Positions 14,702 through 21,335 of a stretch of 25,947 nt of DNA are shown piece by piece; the stretch's first letter is position 1, and the number at the start of each line of letters is the position of its first letter. The notes beneath the pieces were generated by a model, which saw only the letters and a program-made list of their open reading frames with translations, was not told where the DNA came from and did no database searches. Location: positions 1 to 25,947 of the IMG/VR virus record IMGVR_UViG_3300032163_000092. One strand, given 5' to 3'. A program made the position numbers and the translations under genes. The stretch is from a virus.

Positions 14702-14893
14702 TTAGATCGCGCCGACAGCGCGGCCGCGTTCGACGATCGTCGCGTCTTCTGGAAGATTTAGCTCTGCTTCGCGGTATTTGTTTCTGGTGGGGTACGCTTC
14801 GATACAGTCCTTCGAGTGCATCCACCGGACCAACCGTTGCCGCGGCTTATGCGGTCCGTGACAGCTCGGGTCTGGGTACGCCTTGGTGTTCAT
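14702..14893 (-). CDS. hypothetical small protein
   Basis: ATG at 14893 has GAGG about nine bases upstream, within the 3' end of the RusA-like gene (47-base overlap). The 63-residue product has two Cys and many His/Arg (PDPSCHGPHKPRQRLVRWMH), so nucleic-acid or metal binding is possible. The gap 14656-14701 after it has no feature I can identify. Confidence 0.55.
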   Translation of the reverse strand: MNTKAYPDPSCHGPHKPRQRLVRWMHSKDCIEAYPTRNKYREAELNLPEDATIVERGRAVGAI

Positions 14894-15266
14894 TGATCGT
14901 TACCTCTATTCGTGGATCCACTTTGTCCACATGGAAGTGATGCTGTACCGGTTGCGGAATCCACTTCCTCGAATCCCCTCCGATCTTTTCCGTCGCCACA
15001 AGCGCGTCGAGAATGAACTTAATCCCGCTCGCGATATTGTCATAGTCGCGGCGAGCGTTCGCTTCGACCCAAAGAATTGAGATGTCGACAGGTCCGGAGA
15101 ACTTCGGAAAGTTCGCTTCCCAGATATAGCCGGCGACGACGAGCTTGAGTCCGCGTCTCTTCTTCGATCCGTAAAACTTCCCCGGTCCGTTGCGGCCGAC
15201 AATCCGGTCCCACCGGAGAAGTTCATTGGCTGACGGGAGTCTTCCCTTGATCGTGAACTTCGCCAT
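14847..15266 (-). CDS. rusA: RusA-like Holliday junction resolvase
   Basis: A 139-residue protein with the RusA architecture: an N-terminal strand (TIKGRLPSANELLRWDR), then ANARRDYDNIASGIKFILDAL, where the two aspartates of RRDxDN and the later Asp form the metal site. In this copy the loop between DN and the lysine is two residues longer than in E. coli RusA. Family enzymes cut four-way junctions made during phage recombination or replication before packaging. It overlaps the preceding 57-residue gene by 44 bases. Confidence 0.85.
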   Translation of the reverse strand: MAKFTIKGRLPSANELLRWDRIVGRNGPGKFYGSKKRRGLKLVVAGYIWEANFPKFSGPVDISILWVEANARRDYDNIASGIKFILDALVATEKIGGDSRKWIPQPVQHHFHVDKVDPRIEVTINEHQGVPRPELSRTA

Positions 15267-15396
15267 TACTTAACTCCTCGCGCAGAACGTCTCCGAGCTC
15301 GCCGGCGATCGCGTCCGTCTGTTTACACGCGAGCTTTAGAGCTTCGAGACTTTCTATCAGCCTTTTGGTTTTCCGTGCTCGTTCGCTTTCCGTCAT
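15223..15396 (-). CDS. small helical protein upstream of RusA
   Basis: The ATG at 15396 has AGGGG seven bases upstream and gives 57 residues; a GTG at 15414 is possible. The product is a charged helix pair (SERARKTKRLIESLEALKLA, DAIAGELGDVLREELSN). It overlaps the longer gene before it by 74 bases, which is much and lowers certainty about the start. Function unknown. Confidence 0.5.
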   Translation of the reverse strand: MTESERARKTKRLIESLEALKLACKQTDAIAGELGDVLREELSNGEVHDQGKTPVSQ

Positions 15397-15799
15397 CGGT
15401 CTTCCCCTTTTCACTCTTTGGAGCGGCCGGCGTTTTCGGAATCATCGGCATCAAATAGACGTTGATGTCTCCGACGATAATTTTTCGCGCTTCGTCCGAC
15501 ATGGTTCCGTCCGGCCAAATGAGATTCGCGGCTTTGAGTCTCGCGAACGCTTTCGTCACCTTCGTAACAGGAAGACCGGCAATCTCTGCGAGCCGATCGA
15601 AATTGATCGCGCCGACCCCTTCCCAGAATCGGGCGATCGAATCGTATGCGTCTTCTCCGGACTTCGCGGCCGGTTCTTTAAAGGCCGGCCGGTAAATCTT
15701 CCAAGCGACAGCGACACGCTTCGCCATAACGTCGTTCATGATGAGGATAAGCGACTCCTGACTTCGGAGCGCGAGCTTTAAAATCGGAAGCGAGCTCAT
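15323..15799 (-). CDS. winged-helix-like phage protein
   Basis: A 158-residue protein with a helix-rich first part (AKRVAVAWKIYRPAFKEP) and a likely winged-helix segment, FDRLAEIAGLPVTKVTKAFARL then ANLIWPDG, around residues 68-100. The C-terminal 40 residues are a Lys/Ser-rich disordered tail. The ATGA start overlaps the stop of a gene with a probable ATT start. It may act in replication or regulation; the direct neighbour is RusA-like. Confidence 0.7.
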   Translation of the reverse strand: MSSLPILKLALRSQESLILIMNDVMAKRVAVAWKIYRPAFKEPAAKSGEDAYDSIARFWEGVGAINFDRLAEIAGLPVTKVTKAFARLKAANLIWPDGTMSDEARKIIVGDINVYLMPMIPKTPAAPKSEKGKTDDGKRTSTENQKADRKSRSSKARV

Positions 15800-15981
15800 T
15801 CAATGCCGACTATTTCGACGAGCTTCTCGGTGTTTTCATATGGCTGTGCGAAGAGCTGACCGCACTCGCAAGCCCAGAGGAAGGACCGGCATAAAAAAGA
15901 CCAGCCTCCGCGTGGAAGATTCTCCTTACGGAAGCCGGCCTCTACCTGAATCGGCGTAGCGATTGGATCGTGCCGATGAAT
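15796..15981 (-). CDS. small Cys-containing protein with probable ATT start
   Basis: The frame has no ATG, GTG or TTG, but an ATT at 15981 lies eight bases after GGGAGGGGG, an excellent ribosome site. From there 61 residues read HRHDPIATPIQVEAGFR, then LCRSFLWACECGQLFAQP, ending in a TGA that overlaps the next ATG. ATT starts are known (infC). The Cys residues may bind zinc. The coding texture is good, but the unusual start needs proof. Confidence 0.5.
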   Translation of the reverse strand: MHRHDPIATPIQVEAGFRKENLPRGGWSFLCRSFLWACECGQLFAQPYENTEKLVEIVGIE

Positions 15982-16010
15982 AAAAATTTCCCCCTCCCGA
16001 AAACGCAGGG

Positions 16011-16211
16011 TTAGGACGTGGCTTGAGCCGGCTTTGTTTCCTTGCCGCCGATCATCTGAAACGGGATATCGAAGGTCTTACAGCGCACGTACTCAGCCAT
16101 CGATAGACCGACAGCGTCCGCGAGCTTTTTGAGCTTCTTTTTTTCCGGAGTCGTCAGTCTGAGAGGAATCCCAAGACCGCGCCGTAATCCCATTCCGCTT
16201 GAAAGTGCCAT
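16011..16211 (-). CDS. ribbon-helix-helix-like DNA-binding protein
   Basis: ATG at 16211 follows GGAGG. The 66-residue protein has a short basic strand (IPLRLTTPEKKKLKKLADAV) followed by GLSMAEYVRCKTFDIP, the layout of MetJ/Arc-type RHH proteins (strand about 15-19, helices about 21-32 and 36-45). Its own promoter region carries a GATATC-type operator, so it is a candidate for the regulator of that operator set. This is inference. Confidence 0.65.
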   Translation of the reverse strand: MALSSGMGLRRGLGIPLRLTTPEKKKLKKLADAVGLSMAEYVRCKTFDIPFQMIGGKETKPAQATS

Positions 16212-16244
16212 CGTTTATCCTCCCTGCTTTCGCGAGTATTTGTA

Positions 16245-16274
16245 GCATAGCGATATCATCGCGAGTATCTTTAA
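16245..16274 (-). promoter_or_regulatory. promoter with operator O2 (GATATC-N6-AGTATC)
   Basis: GATATC at 16252-16257 and AGTATC at 16264-16269 are six bases apart, as in the other operators with one half degenerate. On the minus strand TTAAAG (16274-16269) and TATGCT (16250-16245) are 18 bases apart. The start of the RHH-like gene is about 34 bases downstream of the -10 box. Confidence 0.5.
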
Positions 16275-16278
16275 TTTC

Positions 16279-16368
16279 TTACACTTCACTTCGCATCCAT
16301 CGATACAGCGCGACGATGACCACAATAAAACCGGCCGCGAGGAAGAGGAACATCACCACGTCAAACAC
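16279..16368 (-). CDS. one-helix membrane peptide
   Basis: A GTG at 16368, four bases after GGAGG, opens 29 codons: MFDVVMFLFLAAGFIVVIVA then LYRWMRSEV. It is a single transmembrane helix with a basic C-terminus. The start overlaps the end of the preceding Cys-rich gene by eight bases. Such peptides are easily missed; function unknown. Confidence 0.55.
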   Translation of the reverse strand: MFDVVMFLFLAAGFIVVIVALYRWMRSEV

Positions 16369-16519
16369 GCTTCCTCCAAGCCTCATGACACGCGCAAGCG
16401 CACTCCGGATTGTGCGTCTCATGATCGTCGGAGTGACGACACGGTCCGCACATTGTCGTCGGAGATTGCCTTTTATTAAAGACTTTCGCCATCTCTCGTA
16501 ACGCGGCCCACAATATCAT
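16361..16519 (-). CDS. small zinc-finger-like protein
   Basis: The ATG at 16519 follows AGGAGG and overlaps the preceding TGA. The 52-residue product has CGPCRHSDDHETHNPECACACH, shown here in part as CGPC and CACACH, a dense Cys/His metal site. A frame extending to 16612 has shadow-like sequence. No family was named. Confidence 0.6.
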   Translation of the reverse strand: MILWAALREMAKVFNKRQSPTTMCGPCRHSDDHETHNPECACACHEAWRKRV

Positions 16520-16677
16520 GACCCCTCCTGTCTGACGTCTCGACATTCCGCGCACGTCAGAATGATGACGAGCCGGCCGTGACGGTCCGAGCACCACCAC
16601 TCGTTTCCGCATCCGTAACAGAAATGCGGGTGCGGTCTCGGCTTAGACGACCTCTGACTCTTGAGGCTCCAATTCAA
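16516..16677 (-). CDS. small zinc-ribbon protein
   Basis: The supported part is 53 residues from a TTG at 16677, with CYGCGNEWWCSD and CAEC forming a zinc ribbon. An ATG at 16767 has AAGGAG ten bases upstream and would give 83 residues, but the extra part overlaps the gene before by 125 bases and looks like a shadow. The stop overlaps the next ATG. Start unresolved. Confidence 0.6.
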   Translation of the reverse strand: MNWSLKSQRSSKPRPHPHFCYGCGNEWWCSDRHGRLVIILTCAECRDVRQEGS

Positions 16678-17248
16678 AGTAACGCGGCCATCCGAAGAGT
16701 TCTCGACAAAGGCGCTTCGCGTCTTCGAACGCTTGTTCTCGTCCGTCGGAATTGAGGAAGATTTCATCGTTAAGGTGCTCCTTCAGGCGGATCAGCGCGG
16801 CCGTGACGATCAAGTCATACGGCTTAAACTGAGTCTCGCACTTGCAGAAATAGCCCTTCTCTTCCCTTCGCGTCCAATGTCTCTCAATAAAAAGACGGTC
16901 GATAACGAACGGACCTTGAGCGCACGATCCTCCGTGACAATGTCGCGTCGTCAAATGTTCCCCGCTCCAATACGGCTCCGGAGCTGTCGGATTATCGTTA
17001 CTCACTCCCTCAGCTTCGCCGGTCGGCCAAGGTTCTCCGAAGTCAAAGAATCGGTGACCACATTCGCGATCGCCATTGAACGCGATTGTGTTCGGCGTAA
17101 TTTCTGGCTTGCCATGTCCGGTAGGACCGGCGATCCGGAGACCCATCTCGGATGCGCGGTCCAAAAGTATCCTGATATCCTCGACGGCTCGCTTGAATCC
17201 TTCGCGTGACAGCTCGGGAGCTCGTCGCCACATATGCGTGTAAGGCAT
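16643..17248 (-). CDS. conserved-type phage hypothetical protein
   Basis: ATG at 17248 follows AAGGAG ten bases upstream. The 201-residue product starts with helical YTHMWRRAPELSREGFKRA and ends with FCKCETQFKPYDLIVTAALI and LNDEIFLNSDG, a pattern I associate with conserved phage hypotheticals. Several His/Cys residues in the middle (RHCHGGSCAQG) might bind metal. It is the first gene after operator O3. Function unknown. Confidence 0.75.
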   Translation of the reverse strand: MPYTHMWRRAPELSREGFKRAVEDIRILLDRASEMGLRIAGPTGHGKPEITPNTIAFNGDRECGHRFFDFGEPWPTGEAEGVSNDNPTAPEPYWSGEHLTTRHCHGGSCAQGPFVIDRLFIERHWTRREEKGYFCKCETQFKPYDLIVTAALIRLKEHLNDEIFLNSDGREQAFEDAKRLCRELFGWPRYFELEPQESEVV

Positions 17249-17277
17249 TGTCTTTGGTCTCCTTCTTCTCCATGGTA

Positions 17278-17307
17278 GTGATATCCGTTAAGATATCTAA
17301 TTTACAA
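17278..17307 (-). promoter_or_regulatory. promoter with operator O3 (GATATC-N6-GATATC)
   Basis: Perfect boxes at 17280-17285 and 17292-17297. On the minus strand TTGTAA (17307-17302) and TATCAC (17283-17278) are 18 bases apart, with one box between them and the other over the -10. The gene starting at 17248 is 30 bases downstream. The stretch 17308-17339 holds no other feature. Confidence 0.55.
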
Positions 17308-17339
17308 AGGGGATGGAAGGCCCAATTTTGACCGAGCTG

Positions 17340-17654
17340 TTAAAGCGGCATCCCTTCGACCCAGAATCCATGAGCGTGTTCTACGCGAGCTTGCCGGTGA
17401 GCTTCCTCTTCCGCGTACCGGTCCTTCGCAACCTTGAGCGCGTGACGAGCTCTCAGCGCGTTAAGAGACTCGCGGCCGCGCTTTGCGTTCCGAGCATCGA
17501 TGACGCAGTTAGGACAGAAAGGGAACTCCTGTCCGCTCGCGATATGAAGCGGTTGCAAACACTTCTTACAGGGCGTTTCCGTTTCCCACCAATTGAATTC
17601 GTTCGGATAGAAACGGCTCTTCTCTGTTTCCTCGACGGACCTTGTGTCATTCAT
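17340..17654 (-). CDS. zinc-ribbon phage protein
   Basis: ATG at 17654 follows AGGAGGGG. The 104-residue product has CKKCLQPLHIASGQEFPFCPNC (Cys pairs about 29-32 and 47-50), a clear zinc ribbon, followed by a long helix rich in Arg and Ala (LNALRARHALKVAKDRYAEEE). It may bind nucleic acid or a host protein. It is the last gene of its group before operator O3. The 74 bases 17655-17728 upstream contain no convincing gene. Confidence 0.7.
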   Translation of the reverse strand: MNDTRSVEETEKSRFYPNEFNWWETETPCKKCLQPLHIASGQEFPFCPNCVIDARNAKRGRESLNALRARHALKVAKDRYAEEEAHRQARVEHAHGFWVEGMPL

Positions 17655-17728
17655 GGACCCCTCCTATGAACGGCTTCCCTTTATCCCCGACGCCCGGGCT
17701 CATGACGCGAGCGGCGGGGGAAAAGGAC

Positions 17729-18118
17729 TTACGGCAATTTTTCTCCGACGAGTCTCTCGACTTCTTCCTTCGTTCCGGAGCGCCATCGAGGAGCGCAAGC
17801 GCGGTCCGCGACCCACTTAAACTCGACGAAGTCGAAGCTCTCATCCGGAATGAGACTATCGACCTTCCGCGACTCGTCGACGCGGTGGTCGTAATGTTCG
17901 ACGAAGACGCACTCGGCCTGCTTGAGGTCGTACTCTTTACAGACCTCCGTCGCGATCGTCTCGACGCCGTTCGTTACGCTGAGACCTTGATACCCGTCTT
18001 CGAGCTGACTCATAAGGACGAGCACGACTCCGGACAGGACGCGGTAAACGCTGACCCAACACGCCGCGTCTCGCCCGTTCTCCGCTTCATATTCGAAACG
18101 TCCGTTGACTTCTTTCAT
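17729..18118 (-). CDS. hypothetical phage protein
   Basis: ATG at 18118 has GGAGG four bases upstream and overlaps the preceding TGA. The 129-residue product is mixed alpha/beta (CWVSVYRVLSGVVLVLMSQL, YDLKQAECVFVEHYDHRVD). The hydrophobic stretch at 21-38 reads more like a strand core than a membrane helix. Family not recognised. Confidence 0.7.
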   Translation of the reverse strand: MKEVNGRFEYEAENGRDAACWVSVYRVLSGVVLVLMSQLEDGYQGLSVTNGVETIATEVCKEYDLKQAECVFVEHYDHRVDESRKVDSLIPDESFDFVEFKWVADRACAPRWRSGTKEEVERLVGEKLP

Positions 18119-18312
18119 TCGTCCTCCGTTTTCTTTTTCAAGCTCTCGACGAATTCAAAAAGACAGCTCCATTCCGACGGACCCAGTACGATTCTGTTTC
18201 GCGGATCGTCCGGATATCCATTCTCGGTTGTTAGGACGAGCTCGAAACCTAAGAACGCGGCCGGTTGAATTTCCGCGTAGACGCTATCTCCGATATAGAC
18301 TTTTTTGCTCAC
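18115..18312 (-). CDS. conserved small phage protein (KVYIGDSVYAE type)
   Basis: A GTG at 18312 overlaps the preceding TGA (GTGA). The 65-residue protein opens KKVYIGDSVYAEIQP and continues FELVLTTENGYPDD, then IVLGPSEWSCLFEFVE. This is the signature of a widespread small phage and prophage protein of unknown function. The unusual start is supported by the overlap and by the conserved opening. Confidence 0.8.
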   Translation of the reverse strand: MSKKVYIGDSVYAEIQPAAFLGFELVLTTENGYPDDPRNRIVLGPSEWSCLFEFVESLKKKTEDE

Positions 18313-18503
18313 CGGATTTTCCCGAAGACGAGCGCCGCGAGTTCGCGGTCGAGCGTGATCCGTCCTCCGTTGTGCTGTTTACAAGCGGCCTCGATCTTCT
18401 CCGCGACGTACAGGTCGAGCGCGGCCGCGAATCCTCGACCCATGCGCCGGCCGAGCTCCTTACAACGCTGACGAACTTTTGTGGGCTTTATGTAGACGCT
18501 CAT
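18309..18503 (-). CDS. histone-fold-like small basic protein
   Basis: ATG at 18503 follows GGGAGG. The 64-residue product fits a helix-loop-long helix-loop-helix plan: KPTKVRQRCKELG, FAAALDLYVAEKIEAACKQH, GRITLDRELAALV. The GRITLD turn before the last helix recalls the RKT loop of archaeal histones. It is basic and the right size. DNA binding is plausible; the long helix is slightly short for a true histone, so this is a fold guess. A longer frame to 18623 is shadow. Confidence 0.55.
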   Translation of the reverse strand: MSVYIKPTKVRQRCKELGRRMGRGFAAALDLYVAEKIEAACKQHNGGRITLDRELAALVFGKIR

Positions 18504-18765
18504 CCGGAACCTCCCTCTCGGGGTACATCTTCGCGCCGTCTTCCCCGATCTTTTCCATGATCCGGTCGAGGTGGTCAGCCCACGCATCGACGTCACAATC
18601 CTCGTCGGATTCTCCATAGTCACCGTTCCTTAACTGAGTCGACTTAGAATCGAGCGCGGACCAAATCTCGACCCAATCTTCCGGCGTCAGCTTCGGAGCG
18701 CAATCCGCGCATCTATGCGGCGGCCGCGCCGGCATACCGTCAGCGTCATGAGTTCGTCGTTTCAT
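18460..18765 (-). CDS. hypothetical phage protein
   Basis: The 101-residue product has CADCAP near the start and a conserved-looking helical segment (WVEIWSALDSKSTQLRNG, WADHLDRIMEKIGEDG) like small phage hypotheticals. It starts in an ATGA overlap and overlaps the histone-like gene by 44 bases. Function unknown. Confidence 0.7.
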   Translation of the reverse strand: MKRRTHDADGMPARPPHRCADCAPKLTPEDWVEIWSALDSKSTQLRNGDYGESDEDCDVDAWADHLDRIMEKIGEDGAKMYPEREVPDERLHKAHKSSSAL

Positions 18766-19001
18766 GAGTCGACCTCCACGCGGTCTATGAGGTCGCGGAC
18801 CATCCGGACTTCGTTCCTATCGACTAAGTCCTTCTCATCGACGACCGTCAGCTCGTCCGATTCGCCGTTGCACTTATCGCTCGGACAGCCGTTAAGCGCG
18901 AGCTCTTCCGCTTCCTTTTTCGTCCGAGCTTCGACCGTCCATTGGTGGAAGATATGCTCCGTCATTTCGCAATTCCACGTCTTCAATTTAGGTTTCGCCA
19001 C
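18762..19001 (-). CDS. hypothetical phage protein
   Basis: The GTG at 19001 has AGGAGG five bases upstream and gives 79 residues; longer starts lack support. The product begins AKPKLKTWNCEMTEHIF with QWTVEARTKKEAEELAL, a strand-helix pattern seen in small DNA-metabolism accessory proteins, and includes CPSDKC. No family was named. Its stop overlaps the next ATG. Confidence 0.65.
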   Translation of the reverse strand: MAKPKLKTWNCEMTEHIFHQWTVEARTKKEAEELALNGCPSDKCNGESDELTVVDEKDLVDRNEVRMVRDLIDRVEVDS

Positions 19002-19011
19002 ATGAGCCTCC

Positions 19012-19488
19012 TTAGTTTGTTCCCGCGTCTTTGTGCAAGTTCGCTCCACCGGTCCACGTCCCGCCCTGACAGTCGGTCATCGTGTAGTAAAACGAGACCG
19101 CCGATCCTGTAATGAACGTCGAACCGGACCGGACCGTCAGCGTACCGGCACAAACGCGGTTCGCGTTCGTCGGATCGTTAACGGTCCATGTCTGCCTCGT
19201 CAAAGTCAGCGACCGGACGTTGTTTCCCCCTTGAGGACCGAAGACGACGGAAAAATCTCCCTTCACCGTCGCGACCCCTCCGGTCATCGTAAACGTACCG
19301 GCCGCTTGATCGCTCGACTGCGTCATGTCGACGCCGAAGTTAAAGTATCCAATCGCGTCGTCGGTTCCGTTTCCGGACCACGAGCCGGCGACGTGCGGAT
19401 AATACGGCTTCGGCGCGTCTTCCTTTTTACTGCACCCCACCGTCGCTAACGTCGCGACGGCGAGGAGCAACACGGTTCGGATGTTCAT
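19012..19488 (-). CDS. phage-encoded lipoprotein
   Basis: ATG at 19488 overlaps the preceding TGA. The 158-residue product has a lipoprotein signal peptide, MNIRTVLLLAVATLATVGC, with the lipid-bearing Cys19 in TVGC. The mature domain is beta-rich (AGSWSGNGTDD, TFTMTGGVATVKGDFSVVFG) and carries two further Cys that could form a disulfide. Phage lipoproteins often block superinfection at the cell surface (as T5 Llp does); that role here is inference. It sits in an early gene group, as immunity-type cargo often does. Confidence 0.8.
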   Translation of the reverse strand: MNIRTVLLLAVATLATVGCSKKEDAPKPYYPHVAGSWSGNGTDDAIGYFNFGVDMTQSSDQAAGTFTMTGGVATVKGDFSVVFGPQGGNNVRSLTLTRQTWTVNDPTNANRVCAGTLTVRSGSTFITGSAVSFYYTMTDCQGGTWTGGANLHKDAGTN

Positions 19489-19799
19489 AGAGACCCCCTC
19501 GACCGCTTGTGATAGCTCCGGAGAATCCCCGGAACTTCGTCAAGCGTTCCCCCGAGCTCGATCAACGTCTTGCGCCATTTGTCGGTATGTCCGGCTCCGC
19601 TTTTAATGTGCGCGAGTTCATGGAGCGCGAGCTCGCGAGAGTCGAGCCATTTTGTCGACAGGTAACAGACGACCGGCTCATCGTTATGTGAATGGGCCTT
19701 CGCGCGGAATCGCGAACCTTCTCCGCGTCTCTTACAACCTCCGACGAAGACAGTCACGCCGGCCGGCGTTAGTATCGGATGATCGATAATCGGACTCAT
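19485..19799 (-). CDS. HELAH-type zinc metallopeptidase-like protein
   Basis: ATG at 19799 overlaps the preceding TGA; a frame to 19835 adds shadow. The 104-residue product contains ALHELAHIKSGAGHTDKWRK: an HExxH zinc site followed by a third His in GHTDKW, as in SprT-like and M48-like small peptidases. Family members cut proteins or act on DNA-protein crosslinks; the substrate here is unknown. It lies between the DUF932 gene and the lipoprotein gene. Confidence 0.75.
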   Translation of the reverse strand: MSPIIDHPILTPAGVTVFVGGCKRRGEGSRFRAKAHSHNDEPVVCYLSTKWLDSRELALHELAHIKSGAGHTDKWRKTLIELGGTLDEVPGILRSYHKRSRGSL

Positions 19800-20794
19800 C
19801 GAACGCCGCCCGCGAGCGACAGCGCCGCGTCCCAAGCCTTCTGCTTCATGTTGGCTCCCGATCCGAAGAGGACCGACTTCGCTCGCGTGTCATTCTTCTC
19901 GGACGAGCGTTTATAGTCGACGTATTCGACGACCGCGTTAAACGCGCCCCACGCGGTATGCTTCACGCCGGGAAGATCGTTCCCGCGACCCTTGTCGAAC
20001 ATCGCGGAGACTTCGTCGACGATCTTCTGCGTCGCTGTCGAGAGCTTCGCGTCCTTCTTATCGTCCGGTCTGATACCGACATTGATGAGGTAGGACTTCC
20101 ACGCTTCCATTGTGACCTGAGTCGCCGCGAGACGTTTCGCCGCTTCCTCATAGACCTGATATTGCATCGAGACGATTCCGAGCTGTTGACGAACGCGAGC
20201 GACGGACGCGCCGAGATTCGTCGTATGTCTCATCGTCGCGTTGCCGGTGAATGACTCGCCGGCCTCTTTCGCTTTCTGAATCTCTCTCTCAGCGAGAGCG
20301 ATCGCGACGTTGTGCGTATTCATGCAGACGACGCGGATCGGAGTAAACAGCATCCGCGCCGCTTTCATTCCGTTGTGCGCGTTCGTGAGGAGTAAGTATT
20401 TTTCGATCAGGTCGTCTTTAACGACGCGGATCGTTCCCGGGAGCTTCGCGAGGATCCACACATATTGACCGTCTCGAAGACTTCCCGCCGTGTGATAGAT
20501 CGCTTCCTTCGAACCGACGACAGCGTCGAAGAAAGAAAACGCTTCTTTGTTTTGGAGAGGTTGATAAACGTTCCCGACGACTCCGAGCGGGACGTTTTTG
20601 TCTTCGCGGACGATCGCGAAGTGATCCGGAACTTCGGTTCCGTCCATGAGGTAGAGCGGCTTTTTCGAGACCGTCCAATCGAGACCGGCCGCCGCGAGAG
20701 CTTCCGCCGCGGTCGCGACTTTCCCGAGTTCCTTACCGAGCTTGTGCCACGGTTTTTCACCCGTGTAAAACATGCTGTCGATTTCATGAGCCAT
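19796..20794 (-). CDS. DUF932 / phage-plasmid-like protein (TIGR03299 type)
   Basis: ATG at 20794 follows AGGAGG. The 332-residue product opens MAHEIDSMFYTGEKPWHKLG and carries YLLLTNAHNG and TPIRVVCMNTHNVA, the hallmarks of DUF932. Such proteins occur in many phages, plasmids and near CRISPR or defence loci; the activity is not known. An 18-bp perfect palindrome lies 18 bases upstream of its start. Confidence 0.88.
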   Translation of the reverse strand: MAHEIDSMFYTGEKPWHKLGKELGKVATAAEALAAAGLDWTVSKKPLYLMDGTEVPDHFAIVREDKNVPLGVVGNVYQPLQNKEAFSFFDAVVGSKEAIYHTAGSLRDGQYVWILAKLPGTIRVVKDDLIEKYLLLTNAHNGMKAARMLFTPIRVVCMNTHNVAIALAEREIQKAKEAGESFTGNATMRHTTNLGASVARVRQQLGIVSMQYQVYEEAAKRLAATQVTMEAWKSYLINVGIRPDDKKDAKLSTATQKIVDEVSAMFDKGRGNDLPGVKHTAWGAFNAVVEYVDYKRSSEKNDTRAKSVLFGSGANMKQKAWDAALSLAGGVR

Positions 20795-20812
20795 CTTAGT
20801 AGCCTCCTTGGT

Positions 20813-20830
20813 AAGACCCGATCGGGTCTT
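20813..20830. promoter_or_regulatory. 18-bp perfect palindrome in DUF932 leader
   Basis: AAGACCCGATCGGGTCTT is its own reverse complement and ends just before the AGGAGG of the DUF932 gene. As RNA it could fold only with strain at the tip, so an operator for a dimeric protein, or an RNA stem that hides the ribosome site, are both possible. Confidence 0.55.
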
Positions 20831-20873
20831 GAATGACGTTACAACGTTTTGTATACTCGCGAACTTTTTTCAC

Positions 20874-21038
20874 TTACGCGGCTTCCTGTAGGGTGACTCC
20901 GGACGCGATGCGCTGAATTTCCGGAGCTCCTCCGCGATCGATCATGTAGGAAATCCACCATAACATGGTCTGTCCTTCTTCACAAATCAAGCTCACTCCG
21001 CATCCTGAAATCCTGTAGACCTTCGTTCCGGTTGTCAT
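20874..21038 (-). CDS. small hypothetical phage protein
   Basis: ATG at 21038 follows AAGGAGG nine bases upstream. It encodes 54 residues beginning MTTGTKVYRISGCGVSLICE and ending GVTLQEAA, with a Trp pair in the middle. It is the first gene after operator O4 and probably leads the DUF932 transcript. No family was recognised. Confidence 0.65.
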   Translation of the reverse strand: MTTGTKVYRISGCGVSLICEEGQTMLWWISYMIDRGGAPEIQRIASGVTLQEAA

Positions 21039-21089
21039 CGCTCTGTCCCTCCTTAAGGGCGTGGCGTACTGTCTCTTCCTTATATGTAT

Positions 21090-21118
21090 AGGATATCCCC
21101 GAAGATATCTCTTTTCAA
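21090..21118 (-). promoter_or_regulatory. promoter with operator O4 (GATATC-N6-GATATC)
   Basis: Perfect boxes at 21092-21097 and 21104-21109. On the minus strand TTGAAA (21118-21113) and TATCCT (21095-21090) are 17 bases apart, so the boxes fill the core promoter. The first gene begins about 52 bases downstream. This is the best promoter match of the four operator sites. Confidence 0.6.
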
Positions 21119-21182
21119 GGTCTATTTTTAGGTGTTAAGCGATGTTAAGGACGTACAAAACAGAGCGTCTATAAAGATGGGT

Positions 21183-21335
21183 TTAATGGACGATATACGC
21201 GGGGGCGTCTTTGAGTAGGTCTTCTAGGATCGCGTTTAAGGTGTCTACCTTGCGATTCCAGCGTTTCGGGTGTTTCAGTCCGTTAAGCGGACGCGGGTCC
21301 CTGAAAAGGTCGATTTTAGGCGTTTGATGCGCATC
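21183..21335 (-). other. open, coding-like 50-codon extension after TAG (possible readthrough)
   Basis: Directly after the TAG of the gene at 21336-21587 the same frame stays open for 50 codons and reads like protein: IDLFRDPRPLNGLKHPKRWN then RKVDTLNAILEDLLKDAP, ending in TAA at 21183. It has no ATG, GTG or TTG of its own. It may be a readthrough tail, a gene with a rare start, or a decayed gene. The following 21119-21182 holds nothing I can identify. Confidence 0.35.

Noticed and set aside
17647-17844. 65-codon minus-strand frame ending MSPGVGDKGKPFIGGVHE
   Set aside because: Mostly a shadow of the gene ending at 17729 and without its own ribosome site.
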